From NCBI GenBank assembly GCA_034927815.1, contig JAYFPK010000038.1:28527-92526 (forward strand): DNA of 64,000 nucleotides. Direction: 5' to 3'. The DNA is from Limiplasma sp034927815 (GTDB lineage: Bacteria > Bacillota > Clostridia > Christensenellales > Aristaeellaceae). Made by a program: the position numbers and the translations under genes. Position 1 is the stretch's first letter. The number at the start of each line of letters is the position of its first letter. A model generated the notes under the pieces. It did no database searches and had not been told where the DNA came from. It saw only the letters and a list, made by a program, of their open reading frames with translations. This document shows, piece after piece, positions 25,921 to 34,636 of the stretch.

Positions 25921-26376
25921 TTACGCTACGCGTACCTTAATGCATGCCTTGCGCACCTTGGCGGGCACCAGCGCGCGCTTTTGCGGCATGTGAAGTTCGC
26001 CTGGAAAAACAATGGCGATGTCCCCTTCCTGAAGAAGGAGGTACTGGCACTCCTTTTCAAAGAAAACCGCGTCTGCCTTTTCGTCATAAGGCGTACAGGG
26101 TTCACTGGCGCGCTCCTGGGGGGCGTAGCCCAAATATTCAAAACCTTCGCGCACGTAGTGCACATCCGCATACATGCGGTGTACTTCAAGGCCGCAATTG
26201 TCAATGGTCTTAGAGGTGTATTCCTGCACAAGGATAAACACGTTATCCCCGTCAATATCGTGGCGGCCCAGTTCCATTTCACTGATGTCATTGCTCTTCA
26301 AAAACTCGAAAGCCTTTTTGAAATTCTCACCGAACGGGTAGTAGTGCTCCGCATGCTTCAACGTATCAATTACCAT
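25921..26376 (-). CDS. YhcH/YjgK/YiaL family protein (DUF386)
   Basis: 151 residues. Begins MVIDTLKHAEHYYPFGENF, with the conserved core LGRHDIDGDNVFILVQEY, CGLEVHRMYADVHYV and GDIAIVFPGELHMP, the cupin-like YhcH fold. Family members occur with sialic acid and uronate or ketose catabolism, where they are suspected sugar epimerases or anomer-handling enzymes. AAAGGAGGATCATT precedes the ATG. First gene of a two-gene unit with aroQ, divergent from the AraC regulator. Confidence 0.9.
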   Translation of the reverse strand: MVIDTLKHAEHYYPFGENFKKAFEFLKSNDISEMELGRHDIDGDNVFILVQEYTSKTIDNCGLEVHRMYADVHYVREGFEYLGYAPQERASEPCTPYDEKADAVFFEKECQYLLLQEGDIAIVFPGELHMPQKRALVPAKVRKACIKVRVA

Positions 26377-26455
26377 AATGATCCTCCTTTTGTGCTGTGT
26401 CTTGGGTAAAGCACAGTATATTTGACAGTAGTATACATCGAAGAAAAGACAATTT

Positions 26456-26487
26456 CCTTGCATTCCTTACGGAAAACCTTGCATTTC
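26456..26487. promoter_or_regulatory. Direct repeats with 21-bp periodicity, AraC-type binding site candidate
   Basis: CCTTGCATTCC at 26456-26466 and CCTTGCATTTC at 26477-26487 start exactly 21 bp apart, two helical turns. AraC-family dimers usually bind such direct half-sites. They lie between yhcH and the divergent araC-type gene. Confidence 0.55.
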
Positions 26488-26534
26488 ATACAACTTATGG
26501 TATCTTGTTGTCATAAAAGCACAGGAGGCGCACC

Positions 26535-27395
26535 ATGCTCCACACCACCTGCCAATGCGCCATCGCGGCCTGCATGGAAAAGAAAACCTATGCCGTGTCC
26601 CTGCTGGCACAGGATGAAAAGGCGTCAGACATGCACATACACGACTGTTATGAAATTTTTGTCACCCTTTCAGGCGGCAATCACTTTATCATCGGCCAAC
26701 GGATTTACGAAACGCCCCGTGGTTCGCTCTTTGCCATCAACCCCTACGAGGCGCACAAACCCATCATCACAAGCAACGCCGCCTATGAGCGCTACGCCAT
26801 TTCCCTTCATCCCCAGTATGTGGAGCAGCTTTCCTCCCATGAAACCGATCTCTCCCGTTGCTTTATGGAACGGGGCGAAGGGTTTGACCACCGCATCCTC
26901 ATGGATACCGCAACCTTAAACCACCTTATCGCTTTAGTCGAGGGCATTACCCATAGCCACGGCTTTGGCATTGATTTACTGGCGCGGGCGGCTTTTACGC
27001 AGCTGCTGATCATGGTGAATGAGCTTTACCAGTCCCGTGCGCCGCACGCCCCGTTGCCCCTGCCAAAACACGCGCTTGTTGAAAGGCTTTTGGCCTATAT
27101 CCACCAGCACATCCGCGAGCCTTTATCCCTTGAAGTGCTGTCCCAGGAGCTTTTTGTGAGCGTCGGCACGCTTTGCCGGCTCTTTCGGCAGGAAACGGGT
27201 ACAACCATCAACAAATATATCCTCTCCCGCCGCATCAGCCTGGCGAAGCAATTTTTAATGGAGGGCCGCCAGGTACAGGAGGTGGCAACCCTGTGCGGTT
27301 TTGGGGATTATTCGCACTTCATTCGTTCCTTTGGGCGTCTGGTTGGCACCAGCCCGAAACAATATGCGCTGAGCCGCGCGTCCTCCCCGTTTTAA
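26535..27395 (+). CDS. AraC-family transcriptional regulator
   Basis: 286 residues. The N-terminal cupin-like ligand domain (MHIHDCYEIFVTLSGGNHF) is followed by two C-terminal helix-turn-helix units: LSLEVLSQELFVSVGTLCRLFRQ and VQEVATLCGFGDYSHFIRSF, ending at SPKQYAL. AGGAGGCGCACC lies before the ATG. It is flanked by yhcH-aroQ on the opposite strand and by the TRAP operon downstream, and it is the likely activator of one or both. The effector is probably a sugar acid or a cyclic acid taken up by the TRAP system (inference). Confidence 0.92.
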   Translation: MLHTTCQCAIAACMEKKTYAVSLLAQDEKASDMHIHDCYEIFVTLSGGNHFIIGQRIYETPRGSLFAINPYEAHKPIITSNAAYERYAISLHPQYVEQLSSHETDLSRCFMERGEGFDHRILMDTATLNHLIALVEGITHSHGFGIDLLARAAFTQLLIMVNELYQSRAPHAPLPLPKHALVERLLAYIHQHIREPLSLEVLSQELFVSVGTLCRLFRQETGTTINKYILSRRISLAKQFLMEGRQVQEVATLCGFGDYSHFIRSFGRLVGTSPKQYALSRASSPF

Positions 27396-27501
27396 GTGAA
27401 AAAAGAACGCATGTCATCCTACTATATATGACTCAAAAATAGTTGTTATTTTTGTTTATTTATTACAGTTTTAGATTGTTAAAATTGTGATTTTTGTGTT
27501 G

Positions 27502-27530
27502 TTTACTTTCGACCTCTCCTATGTTATCAT
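27502..27530 (+). promoter_or_regulatory. Promoter of the TRAP transporter operon
   Basis: TTTACT (27502-27507), 17-bp spacer, TATCAT (27525-27530), in an AT-rich 240-bp gap about 105 bp before dctP. Confidence 0.6.
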
Positions 27531-27636
27531 ACAAACTAGATAGTGAACGTATGCAACCAAGTCTCGTATGTATCCTACACGGCGATGATGGGCGGCATCC
27601 GTCACAAAAATTCTATTCTAAAGGAGATGACAATTC

Positions 27637-28632
27637 ATGAAAAGGTCGATCGTATGGATTCTCGCGCTTGTCATGGTCTTTACCTCAGTGGGATTCGCGC
27701 AGGCTCAGACCGTGCTGAAGCTCAGCGAGGTACACGCGGAGGGCTACCCCACCGCTATGGCGGATCATGAGTTCGCCCGCCTGGTGGAAGAAAAAACGGA
27801 AGGGCGCATCAAGGTAGAGGTGTATACGGGCGGTACGCTTTACGGGGGAGAGCCTGACGCCATCGAAGCCCTGCAGCTGGGCGACTTGGCCTTTGCCCGC
27901 GTATCCGCTTCTCCAGTCGCCAACTTCGTGCCCTCCATCAATGCCATTCAGATGCCCTACCTGTACAAAAGCGGCGATCATATGTGGGCGGTGCTCAACG
28001 GCGAAATCGGCCAGAGCCTGCTGGGCGGCATCGAAACGTCCAATTCCGGCCTGATCGGCCTGTGCTACTATGACGCCGGCGCACGCTCCTTCTACCTGAC
28101 CAAGGAAATCCGCACGCCGGCGGATATGGCGGGGCTTAAAATCCGCATGCAGAACAACACCATGATGCTGGATATGGTGAAGCTGCTGGGCGCTACCGGC
28201 GTGGCCGGCATCGGTCCGGGGGATGTGTACAACGCCATTGAGACCCGGGTGGTAGACGGCGCTGAGAACAACTGGCCCACATACCAGAACATGGGCGACT
28301 ACAACGCGGCTAAGTTCTACATCCTGGACGCCCATACCAGGGTTCCCGAAATCCTGTTGGCCTCCAAGGACGTGATGGCTTCTCTCTCTGAGGAGGACCA
28401 AGCCATCATCCGCGAGTGCGCCGTAGCGGTTCAAGCATATGAAATTGAGCAATGGGCCTTGAAGGAAGCTTCCTCCGAGGAGATCGTCCGCGCTGCCGGC
28501 GTTACCGTCGTTGAACTGACTCCGCAAGAGCGCGCCCAGTTTGAAGAAGCCATGGCGCCCCTGTACGACCAGTACGGCGCTGATTACGTGGATATCATCA
28601 ACGCCATCAAGGAGATAGGCAAGGATTTCTAA
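27637..28632 (+). CDS. dctP: TRAP transporter substrate-binding protein DctP
   Basis: 331 residues. Sec signal peptide MKRSIVWILALVMVFTSVGFAQAQ, then VLKLSEVHAEGYPTAMADHEFARLVEEKT typical of the DctP family. LKIRMQNNTMMLDMVKLLGA includes the conserved Arg that pairs with the substrate carboxylate. There is no lipobox, so it should be released or bound to the permease on the outer face. Preceded by a good promoter; AAAGGAGATGACAATTC lies before the ATG. It supplies an organic acid to DctQM. Neighbouring kdu genes suggest a hexuronate-type substrate, and aroQ leaves quinate as an alternative. Confidence 0.93.
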   Translation: MKRSIVWILALVMVFTSVGFAQAQTVLKLSEVHAEGYPTAMADHEFARLVEEKTEGRIKVEVYTGGTLYGGEPDAIEALQLGDLAFARVSASPVANFVPSINAIQMPYLYKSGDHMWAVLNGEIGQSLLGGIETSNSGLIGLCYYDAGARSFYLTKEIRTPADMAGLKIRMQNNTMMLDMVKLLGATGVAGIGPGDVYNAIETRVVDGAENNWPTYQNMGDYNAAKFYILDAHTRVPEILLASKDVMASLSEEDQAIIRECAVAVQAYEIEQWALKEASSEEIVRAAGVTVVELTPQERAQFEEAMAPLYDQYGADYVDIINAIKEIGKDF

Positions 28633-28652
28633 GCCTTATACATTCGGCTGTT

Positions 28653-28697
28653 CTGGGAGAGGGATCCTTATGGCAGTCCCAAAGGGTCCCTCTCCAG
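28653..28697 (+). terminator. Intercistronic hairpin between dctP and dctQ
   Basis: CTGGGAGAGGGATCC pairs with GGGTCCCTCTCCAG across a ~15-base loop, 20 bp after dctP. Such hairpins usually lower expression of permease genes relative to the binding protein by termination or 3'-end protection. Confidence 0.5.
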
Positions 28698-28718
28698 TCA
28701 TTTGATGGGGGTGGATTT

Positions 28719-29279
28719 GTGGCTAAAGTTCTCCACAGCGTCAATCGCTGGATGAATTATGCGATGCTGTTTCTCTCCGAGCTGGCGCTGGCAGCCATGG
28801 CGGTAATCGTCATTCTCACCGTCATCCTGCGCTATTTCTTCAATTCGGGCCTTGCCTGGGCTGAAGAGGTGCCGCGGCTGCTGGTGGGTTATTTTGCATT
28901 TTTTGCCTGCGCCATGGGTGTCCGCGACCGCGAACATATGGGTATGGGCTTCATTTATGAGTTATTTCCCAAAAACGGCAAGATACGGGCTGCGATCGAC
29001 CTTTTTGCCGATCTTTGCGTTTTGGCTTGCGGGCTTTTCATGTTCTACTATGGCGGCCTGCGCGTGATGAAGCTGATGACGATGAGCGGATTCCTGCCGA
29101 TTACCCAGTGGCCCAACTGGGTGCGCTACGCCGCTGTTCCCGTGGCTGGTTTTATGATTATTTTTGATTGTATCCTGTTCCTCACCAAGGTCATCAAGCC
29201 GGGAGACAAGCTCTTTTCAGAGCCTGAGGAAGAAGATGCCCTGCCGTTGTTGGAAGGCCGGAAGGAGGCTGTCGAATGA
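28719..29279 (+). CDS. dctQ: TRAP transporter small permease DctQ
   Basis: 186 residues with four hydrophobic helices. VILRYFFNSGLAWAEEVPRLL is the DctQ signature at the end of helix 2. The start is GTG at 28719 behind a G-rich ribosome site (GATGGGGGTGG). It overlaps dctM by 4 bp (ATGA). It partners DctM in the inner membrane for sodium-driven uptake. Confidence 0.92.
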   Translation: MAKVLHSVNRWMNYAMLFLSELALAAMAVIVILTVILRYFFNSGLAWAEEVPRLLVGYFAFFACAMGVRDREHMGMGFIYELFPKNGKIRAAIDLFADLCVLACGLFMFYYGGLRVMKLMTMSGFLPITQWPNWVRYAAVPVAGFMIIFDCILFLTKVIKPGDKLFSEPEEEDALPLLEGRKEAVE

Positions 29280-30607
29280 GTAGCTCAGACCTTGCAACCA
29301 TCATTCTTCTGGGCGGATTTATCCTCTTGATGTTCCTGCGTGTGCCCATTGCCTTTACGATGCTGCTCCCCGCCCTGGGCGCCGCCGCGGTAAGCGGCAC
29401 CAACCTGACCGCTTTGGTGAACGCCATGCTGGATGGCGTTTCCAGTTTCACCCTCCTGGCCATCCCTTTTTTCATCCTGATGGGGGAAATCATGGGAGCG
29501 GGAAGAATCTCCGAAAAGATTGTGGCACTGGCCAACTTGCTTGTGGGACGCTACCGGGGCGGACTGGCGTATGTTAACTGCCTGGATTCCATGTTCTTTG
29601 GCGGCCTCTCCGGCTCCGCCATAGCGGATGTTTCATCCCTGGGCTCCGTGGTGATCCCCATGATGGTGAAGCAGGGATACACCCCTGAGTTTTCGGTGGC
29701 GCTGACCATTTCCACCGCCTGCCAGGGCGTGTTGATCCCCCCCAGCCATAACATGGTGATCTATGCCCTGGCGGCCACCGGCATGGTGGTCAGCGGGAGA
29801 ATGATCAACGTCAACCTGGAGCATCTGCTCATGGCCGGTGCGCTACCCGGCATTCTGTTAGGCCTTTCCCTCATGCTTTTGTGCTTCTTCCTGCGTATGC
29901 GCTATAAATTCCCCCCGGGAATGGTCGTCCCCAAGGGCCAGCGCCTCAAGGTGGCGTTGGACGGCATCCTCCCTATGTTCACCCTGGTTATCATCATGGG
30001 CGGCGTGGCCGCGGGTATCTTTACCGTTACCGAGTCCTCGGCCTTTGGCTGCCTGTACACCTTCATCCTCACCTATCTGGTGTACCGTTCCGCGAAGCTG
30101 CGGGAAATCGGCAAGGTGCTGAAAAACTCCCTCAAAACCCTCGCCATCGTGCTTACGCTGATCGGAACTTCAAAAGCCTTCGCCTTTATGATGACCGACC
30201 TTCGCATCCCGGAAATGATCACCAATTTCCTCCTGAGCATCAGCCAAAATAAATATGTGATCTTACTGATCCTCAATGTGTTGCTGCTGCTGCTGGGCGG
30301 CCTCATGGACATGGCTCCCATGATTGTGATCATGACCCCCATTTTGCTTCCGGTTGTAACCAGCCCCATCGTCGGCATGGATCCGGTCCATTTCGGCGTG
30401 GTGATGATTTTCAACGCAGCCATCGGCCTGCTGACGCCCCCTGTGGGCACGGTCCTGTTCGTGGGCACTGCCATCGGCAATACGACTCTTGAGAAGGTAA
30501 CGGTGGCAACGCTGCCCATGCTTGCCATGATGGTCGTGGTACTGCTGCTGGTTACCTACATCCCCGAAATATCCATGTGGCTGCCCAGGGTTCTTTTTGG
30601 CAGCTGA
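29276..30607 (+). CDS. dctM: TRAP transporter large permease DctM
   Basis: 443 residues, about 12 membrane helices. RVPIAFTMLLPALGAA at the N-terminus and FFGGLSGSAIADVSSLGSVVIP and GVLIPPSHNMVIYALA are family landmarks. It forms the sodium-coupled transport channel with DctQ. Usual family length is ~425-450 residues. Translationally coupled to dctQ. Confidence 0.94.
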   Translation: MSSSDLATIILLGGFILLMFLRVPIAFTMLLPALGAAAVSGTNLTALVNAMLDGVSSFTLLAIPFFILMGEIMGAGRISEKIVALANLLVGRYRGGLAYVNCLDSMFFGGLSGSAIADVSSLGSVVIPMMVKQGYTPEFSVALTISTACQGVLIPPSHNMVIYALAATGMVVSGRMINVNLEHLLMAGALPGILLGLSLMLLCFFLRMRYKFPPGMVVPKGQRLKVALDGILPMFTLVIIMGGVAAGIFTVTESSAFGCLYTFILTYLVYRSAKLREIGKVLKNSLKTLAIVLTLIGTSKAFAFMMTDLRIPEMITNFLLSISQNKYVILLILNVLLLLLGGLMDMAPMIVIMTPILLPVVTSPIVGMDPVHFGVVMIFNAAIGLLTPPVGTVLFVGTAIGNTTLEKVTVATLPMLAMMVVVLLLVTYIPEISMWLPRVLFGS

Positions 30608-30629
30608 GGCCGTTGTGGAGGATAAAAGC

Positions 30630-30962
30630 ATGAAATCAGTTGTCGTAAGGGTTCAGGATACAAGAGCCGAAAGCGTGGGCAGCGGCGTAACCCGCAGGAT
30701 CCTTGCCTACCTGCCCCAGCAAATGATCGTTGAAGTAAGCTTTGAGCAAGGAGCCCGCGGCACGGTCCACGCGCACCCTCATGTCCAATCCACTTATGTG
30801 CTCAAGGGCGAGTTTCTATTCACCATCCAGGGCGCGGAGTATCCGGTTCGGGCGGGGGATACCCTTGCCTTCGCCCCCAATGAAGCCCATGGCTGCGTGT
30901 GCAAGGCGCAAGGCGTCCTGATCGACGTTTTTACGCCCATGCGGGAGGATTTTATCCAATAG
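30630..30962 (+). CDS. Small cupin-domain protein
   Basis: 110 residues, one cupin barrel: motif 1 GTVHAHPHVQSTYVLKGEF supplies the metal-binding His residues, and motif 2 PNEAHGC follows. GGAGGATAAAAGC precedes the ATG, 22 bp after the dctM stop, so it belongs to the TRAP operon. Single-domain cupins of this kind, like KdgF, act in uronate degradation by opening unsaturated uronates. With kduI and kduD nearby, a KdgF-like role is plausible but unproven. Confidence 0.85.
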   Translation: MKSVVVRVQDTRAESVGSGVTRRILAYLPQQMIVEVSFEQGARGTVHAHPHVQSTYVLKGEFLFTIQGAEYPVRAGDTLAFAPNEAHGCVCKAQGVLIDVFTPMREDFIQ

Positions 30963-31005
30963 GCGCTTCTCCGCCAGAGCAAAGGACCCGTAGCCAAACG
31001 GCCAA

Positions 31006-31055
31006 GAAAAACAGAGCCAATGCGGTGGGTGTCAACCTCATTGGCTCTGTTTTTT
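31006..31055. terminator. Bidirectional terminator between the cupin and gntR genes
   Basis: AAAAACAGAGCCAATG and CATTGGCTCTGTTTTTT form a ~15-bp stem with A- and T-runs on both sides. It lies between the plus-strand cupin gene and the convergent GntR gene and can serve both. Confidence 0.9.
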
Positions 31056-31073
31056 GCACATGAAGCCCCTTGT

Positions 31074-31823
31074 TTACACTAACAGGGTACCCTCTACAAA
31101 ATAATCCCGGAATTCTGTGTACAGGCGGGTGCCAAGGCGGCGGATATGGCCATACAGGTGTTGCTTCATCAGGGGTTCAATGGCCGCTTCGTCGCGCCGC
31201 CCAATGATATCCAGCATTTCGGCATGCTCATTCAAAACATCCGATACGCATGGGCCCGAGGCGATGTCCAGAGTGCAAAACCGCATATAGCTGGCATTGG
31301 CGTTCCATAACTGTGCGGCCAAGTACGGCTTGCGCACGGCCCGGAACCAAATCTCGTGCATGCGCCGGTCAAAATCCCAAAAGCGGGAACTGTCAAAGGA
31401 AGGGTCGTTGTCCAAAAACTTCTGCCCCTCCTCCGTCATTTGGTATAGGGCGAAGCGTACCGCCTCGTGTTCCGCCAGGTTGTTCATGCGGATAAAATCG
31501 CGCATCACAAAAGTTTCCAGCGCAACCCGCTGGTAGATGCTTTGGTCGATCACGCTATAATCCAACTTTGTGACAAAGGTTCCCTTATAGGGAATCATGT
31601 CCACCAGGCCCCCGTCGTGTAGGCGCTGCAGCACGGCCCTGGCAGGAGTGCGGGATACGCCGAAACGGTCGCAGAGGATGCTTTCCCCCAGAGGTTCGCC
31701 CGGCTTTATTGTTAGGAATAGAATTTCGCTTTTCAAAGTTTCAAAAATCGCGTCGGATGTGTATACACTTTCCACCAAAATTTCTTCCTCCACCTTTGCA
31801 TATATGGTTCCACCTTTTATCAT
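31074..31823 (-). CDS. GntR-family regulator, FadR subgroup (FCD domain)
   Basis: 249 residues. The winged helix covers residues ~20-85 (IFETLKSEILFLTIKPGEPL, DRFGVSRTPARAVLQRL), followed by an all-helical FCD ligand domain. I give the first ATG (31823). A TTG/GTG pair at 31778/31775 has a better ribosome site (GGAGG) and may be the true start. It is divergent from kduI. TGTATACA sites lie at both gene starts, so it probably represses the kdu genes and itself. FadR-type regulators of this kind commonly respond to hexuronates (UxuR/ExuR-like). Confidence 0.9.
   Translation of the reverse strand: MIKGGTIYAKVEEEILVESVYTSDAIFETLKSEILFLTIKPGEPLGESILCDRFGVSRTPARAVLQRLHDGGLVDMIPYKGTFVTKLDYSVIDQSIYQRVALETFVMRDFIRMNNLAEHEAVRFALYQMTEEGQKFLDNDPSFDSSRFWDFDRRMHEIWFRAVRKPYLAAQLWNANASYMRFCTLDIASGPCVSDVLNEHAEMLDIIGRRDEAAIEPLMKQHLYGHIRRLGTRLYTEFRDYFVEGTLLV
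31759..31768. promoter_or_regulatory. GTGTATACAC palindrome, GntR operator candidate 1
   Basis: A perfect 10-bp palindrome at the 5' end of the gntR gene, inside the reading frame if the start is at 31775 or upstream. Its core TGTATACA recurs at 32029-32036 in front of kduI. Confidence 0.45.
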
Positions 31824-31998
31824 AGAGCATCCCGAGGATCATTTCAATAGGAAAGTGAATTTTCTTCGGGATTTCCAAAACCCATGGCCGGAGAGGATGG
31901 TTTTCCCTCACGCCTTATATCCTTTGCCTGCAAAGGATGCCTCTCTTTGGGCACGGCAGCGTTATTCGTTTTCCGCGGGAAAGATTTACGCCAAACAG

Positions 31999-32037
31999 TT
32001 GATTTGTTCCGCTAAATATGGTAGAGTTTGTATACAG
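31999..32037 (+). promoter_or_regulatory. kduI promoter with overlapping GntR operator candidate 2
   Basis: TTGATT (31999-32004), 17-bp spacer and TAGAGT (32022-32027) form a moderate promoter. TTGTATACAG follows directly (32028-32037), where a repressor would block initiation. The 307-bp gap 31824-32130 has no other gene. Confidence 0.5.
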
Positions 32038-32130
32038 ATTGGATGTAATAAGCATTCACTCGAAGGCTGTACGACCCCGCCAATGGGAGGTCTATGGGCG
32101 GGAAATACATCGGCAATAGGAGGACTTCTC

Positions 32131-32973
32131 ATGGATATCCGCTATTCTTGCAACCAAAAGGATTTCAAGCGCTATACCACCCAGGAGGCCCGGGACGAGT
32201 TTTTGATTGAGCGGCTCTTTGCCCCCGGGGATCTCACCTGCGTGTACAGCCATGTGGACCGGATGGTGACCCTGGGCTGCATGCCCCTGGAAAAGCCCTT
32301 GCCCATCAACCATGGCATCGACGTGTGGAAGAGCTTCGGCACCCAGTATTTTCTGGAACGCCGGGAGATCGGCATGTTCAACCTGGGCGGCAAGGGCGCC
32401 GTGACCGCGGACGGCGTTACCTATGAGCTGGGCTACAAGGACTGCCTGTATTTGACCCGCGGCAACAGGGACGTTGTTTTCGCCTCCAAAGATGCGGCGA
32501 ATCCCGCCAAGTTCTATATGGTGTCCGCCCCGGCCCACTGCGCCTATGAGAACAGGCTCATCACCCTCCAGGACGCGGCCAAAAAGCCCCTGGGCAGCCT
32601 GGAAACCAGCAACAAGCGGGTCATCAACCAGTTCATCCATCCGGATGTGCTGAAAACCTGCCAGCTTTCCATGGGCATGACCGTGCTGGACACGGGCTCT
32701 GTGTGGAATACCATGCCCGCGCACACCCACGAGCGCCGCATGGAAGTGTATTTTTACTTTGAAGTGCCTGAGGACAACGTGGTGTTCCACATCATGGGCG
32801 AAGCGCAACAGACGCGCCACATCGTCATGCAAAACGAGCAGGCCGTCATCAGCCCGTCCTGGTCGCTGCACGCGGCGGCAGGCACCTCCAGCTACACCTT
32901 TATCTGGGCCATGGGGGGCGAAAACCAGGCCTTTGACGATATGGACGCAATCAAAACCACTGATTTACGGTAG
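32131..32973 (+). CDS. kduI: 5-dehydro-4-deoxy-D-glucuronate isomerase
   Basis: 280 residues, the standard length of KduI. The N-terminus MDIRYSCNQKDFKRYTTQ and the segments VDRMVTLGCMPLEKPL, REIGMFNLGGKG and TMPAHTHERRMEVYFYFE match the family; the last supplies the zinc-binding His and Glu residues. AGGAGG precedes the ATG. It isomerises 5-keto-4-deoxyuronate to 2,5-diketo-3-deoxygluconate during degradation of unsaturated or oxidised hexuronates. Followed 21 bp later by kduD. Confidence 0.95.
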   Translation: MDIRYSCNQKDFKRYTTQEARDEFLIERLFAPGDLTCVYSHVDRMVTLGCMPLEKPLPINHGIDVWKSFGTQYFLERREIGMFNLGGKGAVTADGVTYELGYKDCLYLTRGNRDVVFASKDAANPAKFYMVSAPAHCAYENRLITLQDAAKKPLGSLETSNKRVINQFIHPDVLKTCQLSMGMTVLDTGSVWNTMPAHTHERRMEVYFYFEVPEDNVVFHIMGEAQQTRHIVMQNEQAVISPSWSLHAAAGTSSYTFIWAMGGENQAFDDMDAIKTTDLR

Positions 32974-32994
32974 GATACAAGGGAGGAACGCGGG

Positions 32995-33777
32995 ATGGAT
33001 ATGAACCTGTTCAGCCTCAAAGGCAAGGTCGCGCTGGTCACAGGCGCATCCTACGGCATTGGCTTTGCCATTGCTTCGGGCCTGGCTGCCGCCGGGGCGA
33101 AGATCGTCTTTAACGACATCAATGACGGCTTTGTCGCAAAGGGCCTGAAAAGCTACGAAGAAGCGGGCATTGACGCCAAGGGCTATGTCTGCGACGTGAC
33201 CGACGAGGACGCGGTGCAGGCCATGGTGGCCAAGATCCAGGAAGAAGTCGGCGTGGTCGACATTCTGGTCAACAATGCCGGCATCATCAAGCGCATTCCC
33301 ATGGTGGAAATGAGCGCCAAGGACTTCCGCCAGGTGATCGATATTGACTTGAACGGCCCGTTCATCTGCTCTAAGGCCGTCATCCCCGGGATGATCAAAA
33401 AAGGCGGCGGCAAGATCATCAACATCTGCTCCATGATGAGCGAGCTGGGCCGGGAAACCGTCAGCGCTTACGCGGCGGCCAAGGGCGGCCTGAAGATGCT
33501 GACCCGGAACATCGCTTCCGAATACGGCGAGTTCAACATCCAGTGCAACGGCCTGGGCCCGGGCTACATTGAAACGCCGCAGACCGCGCCGCTGCGCGAG
33601 CCGGGCCATCCGTTCAATTCCTTTATTATCGGCAAGACTCCCGCCGCGCGCTGGGGCAAGACGCAGGACCTGGTCGGCCCCGCCGTTTTCCTCGCCTCCG
33701 CTGCCTCCAACTTCGTCAACGGCCACATCCTGTATGTGGACGGCGGCATTCTGGCGTATATCGGCAAGCAGCCGTAA
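32995..33777 (+). CDS. kduD: 2-deoxy-D-gluconate 3-dehydrogenase-type SDR (KduD)
   Basis: 260 residues. Short-chain dehydrogenase: cofactor loop TGASYGIGFAIA, NNAG motif in LVNNAGIIKRIP, catalytic Ser in INICSMMSELG and YxxxK in SAYAAAKGG, with the KduD-like NPGYI region altered to GPGYIETPQT. It reduces 2,5-diketo-3-deoxygluconate to 2-keto-3-deoxygluconate with NAD(P)H. Next to kduI, so KduD is preferred over the related gluconate 5-dehydrogenase. KdgK and KdgA are not in the window. Confidence 0.9.
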   Translation: MDMNLFSLKGKVALVTGASYGIGFAIASGLAAAGAKIVFNDINDGFVAKGLKSYEEAGIDAKGYVCDVTDEDAVQAMVAKIQEEVGVVDILVNNAGIIKRIPMVEMSAKDFRQVIDIDLNGPFICSKAVIPGMIKKGGGKIINICSMMSELGRETVSAYAAAKGGLKMLTRNIASEYGEFNIQCNGLGPGYIETPQTAPLREPGHPFNSFIIGKTPAARWGKTQDLVGPAVFLASAASNFVNGHILYVDGGILAYIGKQP

Positions 33778-33794
33778 AGCGGTGGAAGGGCGAG

Positions 33795-33842
33795 CACCAT
33801 CCCTTTTTCGAATGACTTTATCGGAAAAGGGATGGTGTTTTT
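33795..33842 (+). terminator. Terminator after kduD
   Basis: CACCATCCCTTTT and AAAAGGGATGGTG form a 13-bp stem followed by TTTTT, starting 17 bp past the kduD stop. Confidence 0.9.
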
Positions 33843-34245
33843 GGCAGAAGCGCCAACTTGCCTCACCTGGCTAAACATCATGCCATGCACCTTCGATGAG
33901 AAAAAAGCAAAATCAAACAGTGAAATGTTCACACAAAATCAATATTTAGACAAACTTTATCGGTTGTACTATTACATCCTTTCCTTGGAGATACCCCTTG
34001 CCAAAGCCTTTAGGCAGACCGCGCGCGGCGATATGACATATTGGCGGCGCTTCATTCCGCCGCTGCCCCGCACGCACCTGAAGGGGAGGAACAGGAACCA
34101 CGATGCGCTCACCGGATACACGCCCTGACCGTTGTCATGATACTCCCGCTCGTGAATCACTACCATCAGGCTTATAAAATCCACCGCTTTTATGTTTTCG
34201 GTGGAAACCTGCACGGGATAAAAGGTCGGAATGGAGTAACACAGA

Positions 34246-34290
34246 AATGCCCGACTCGGTCAATTGTCGCAATTGAGCAAGTCGGGCATT
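34246..34290. repeat. 45-nt near-perfect palindrome
   Basis: AATGCCCGACTCGGTCAATT ... AATTGAGCAAGTCGGGCATT, ~21-bp arms with few mismatches around a short centre. It has no neighbouring intact gene to terminate, so it may be an end of a miniature element or the leftover terminator of a lost gene. Confidence 0.6.
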
Positions 34291-34450
34291 CCTCACCGAA
34301 AATGTTGCTTTTATCCCCTGTTCCCTATTTTTACGCCCTCTACGGCTTCCGCCAGATTATATCAAAAGCTATTCTATTAGGTATTGCATCTACATCCACA
34401 GTGATCTCACGGCCATGAGTACTATACGTCTTGCGCTATCCGATGCTGAC

Positions 34451-34636
34451 TTATTCATACCCCTTGCCGATAGTAAAATAATCCGCCGCAACGCCGGATG
34501 TATATACGAAGATCGTGCCAGCAAAAGCAATATTGATATGCTTCTTTTCATACTGATGGAGGGTGATGATGCGCCGCTCCTGCTGACCGCGAAAGAGTAA
34601 TCTATTGGTACGCAGGGGTGCGCTTCCCCCGCTTTC
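34451..34636 (-). pseudogene. Start-less coding remnant, function unknown
   Basis: A 61-residue open frame between two stops, with no usable start codon. It contains coding-looking segments APLRTNRLLFRGQQERR and HINIAFAGTIFVYTSGVAA. I do not recognise it; it may be the 3' end of a decayed gene. Confidence 0.25.

Noticed and set aside
33972..34214. 80-codon minus-strand frame in the gene-poor region
   Set aside because: No ribosome site, no recognised domain and mixed composition; treated as debris.
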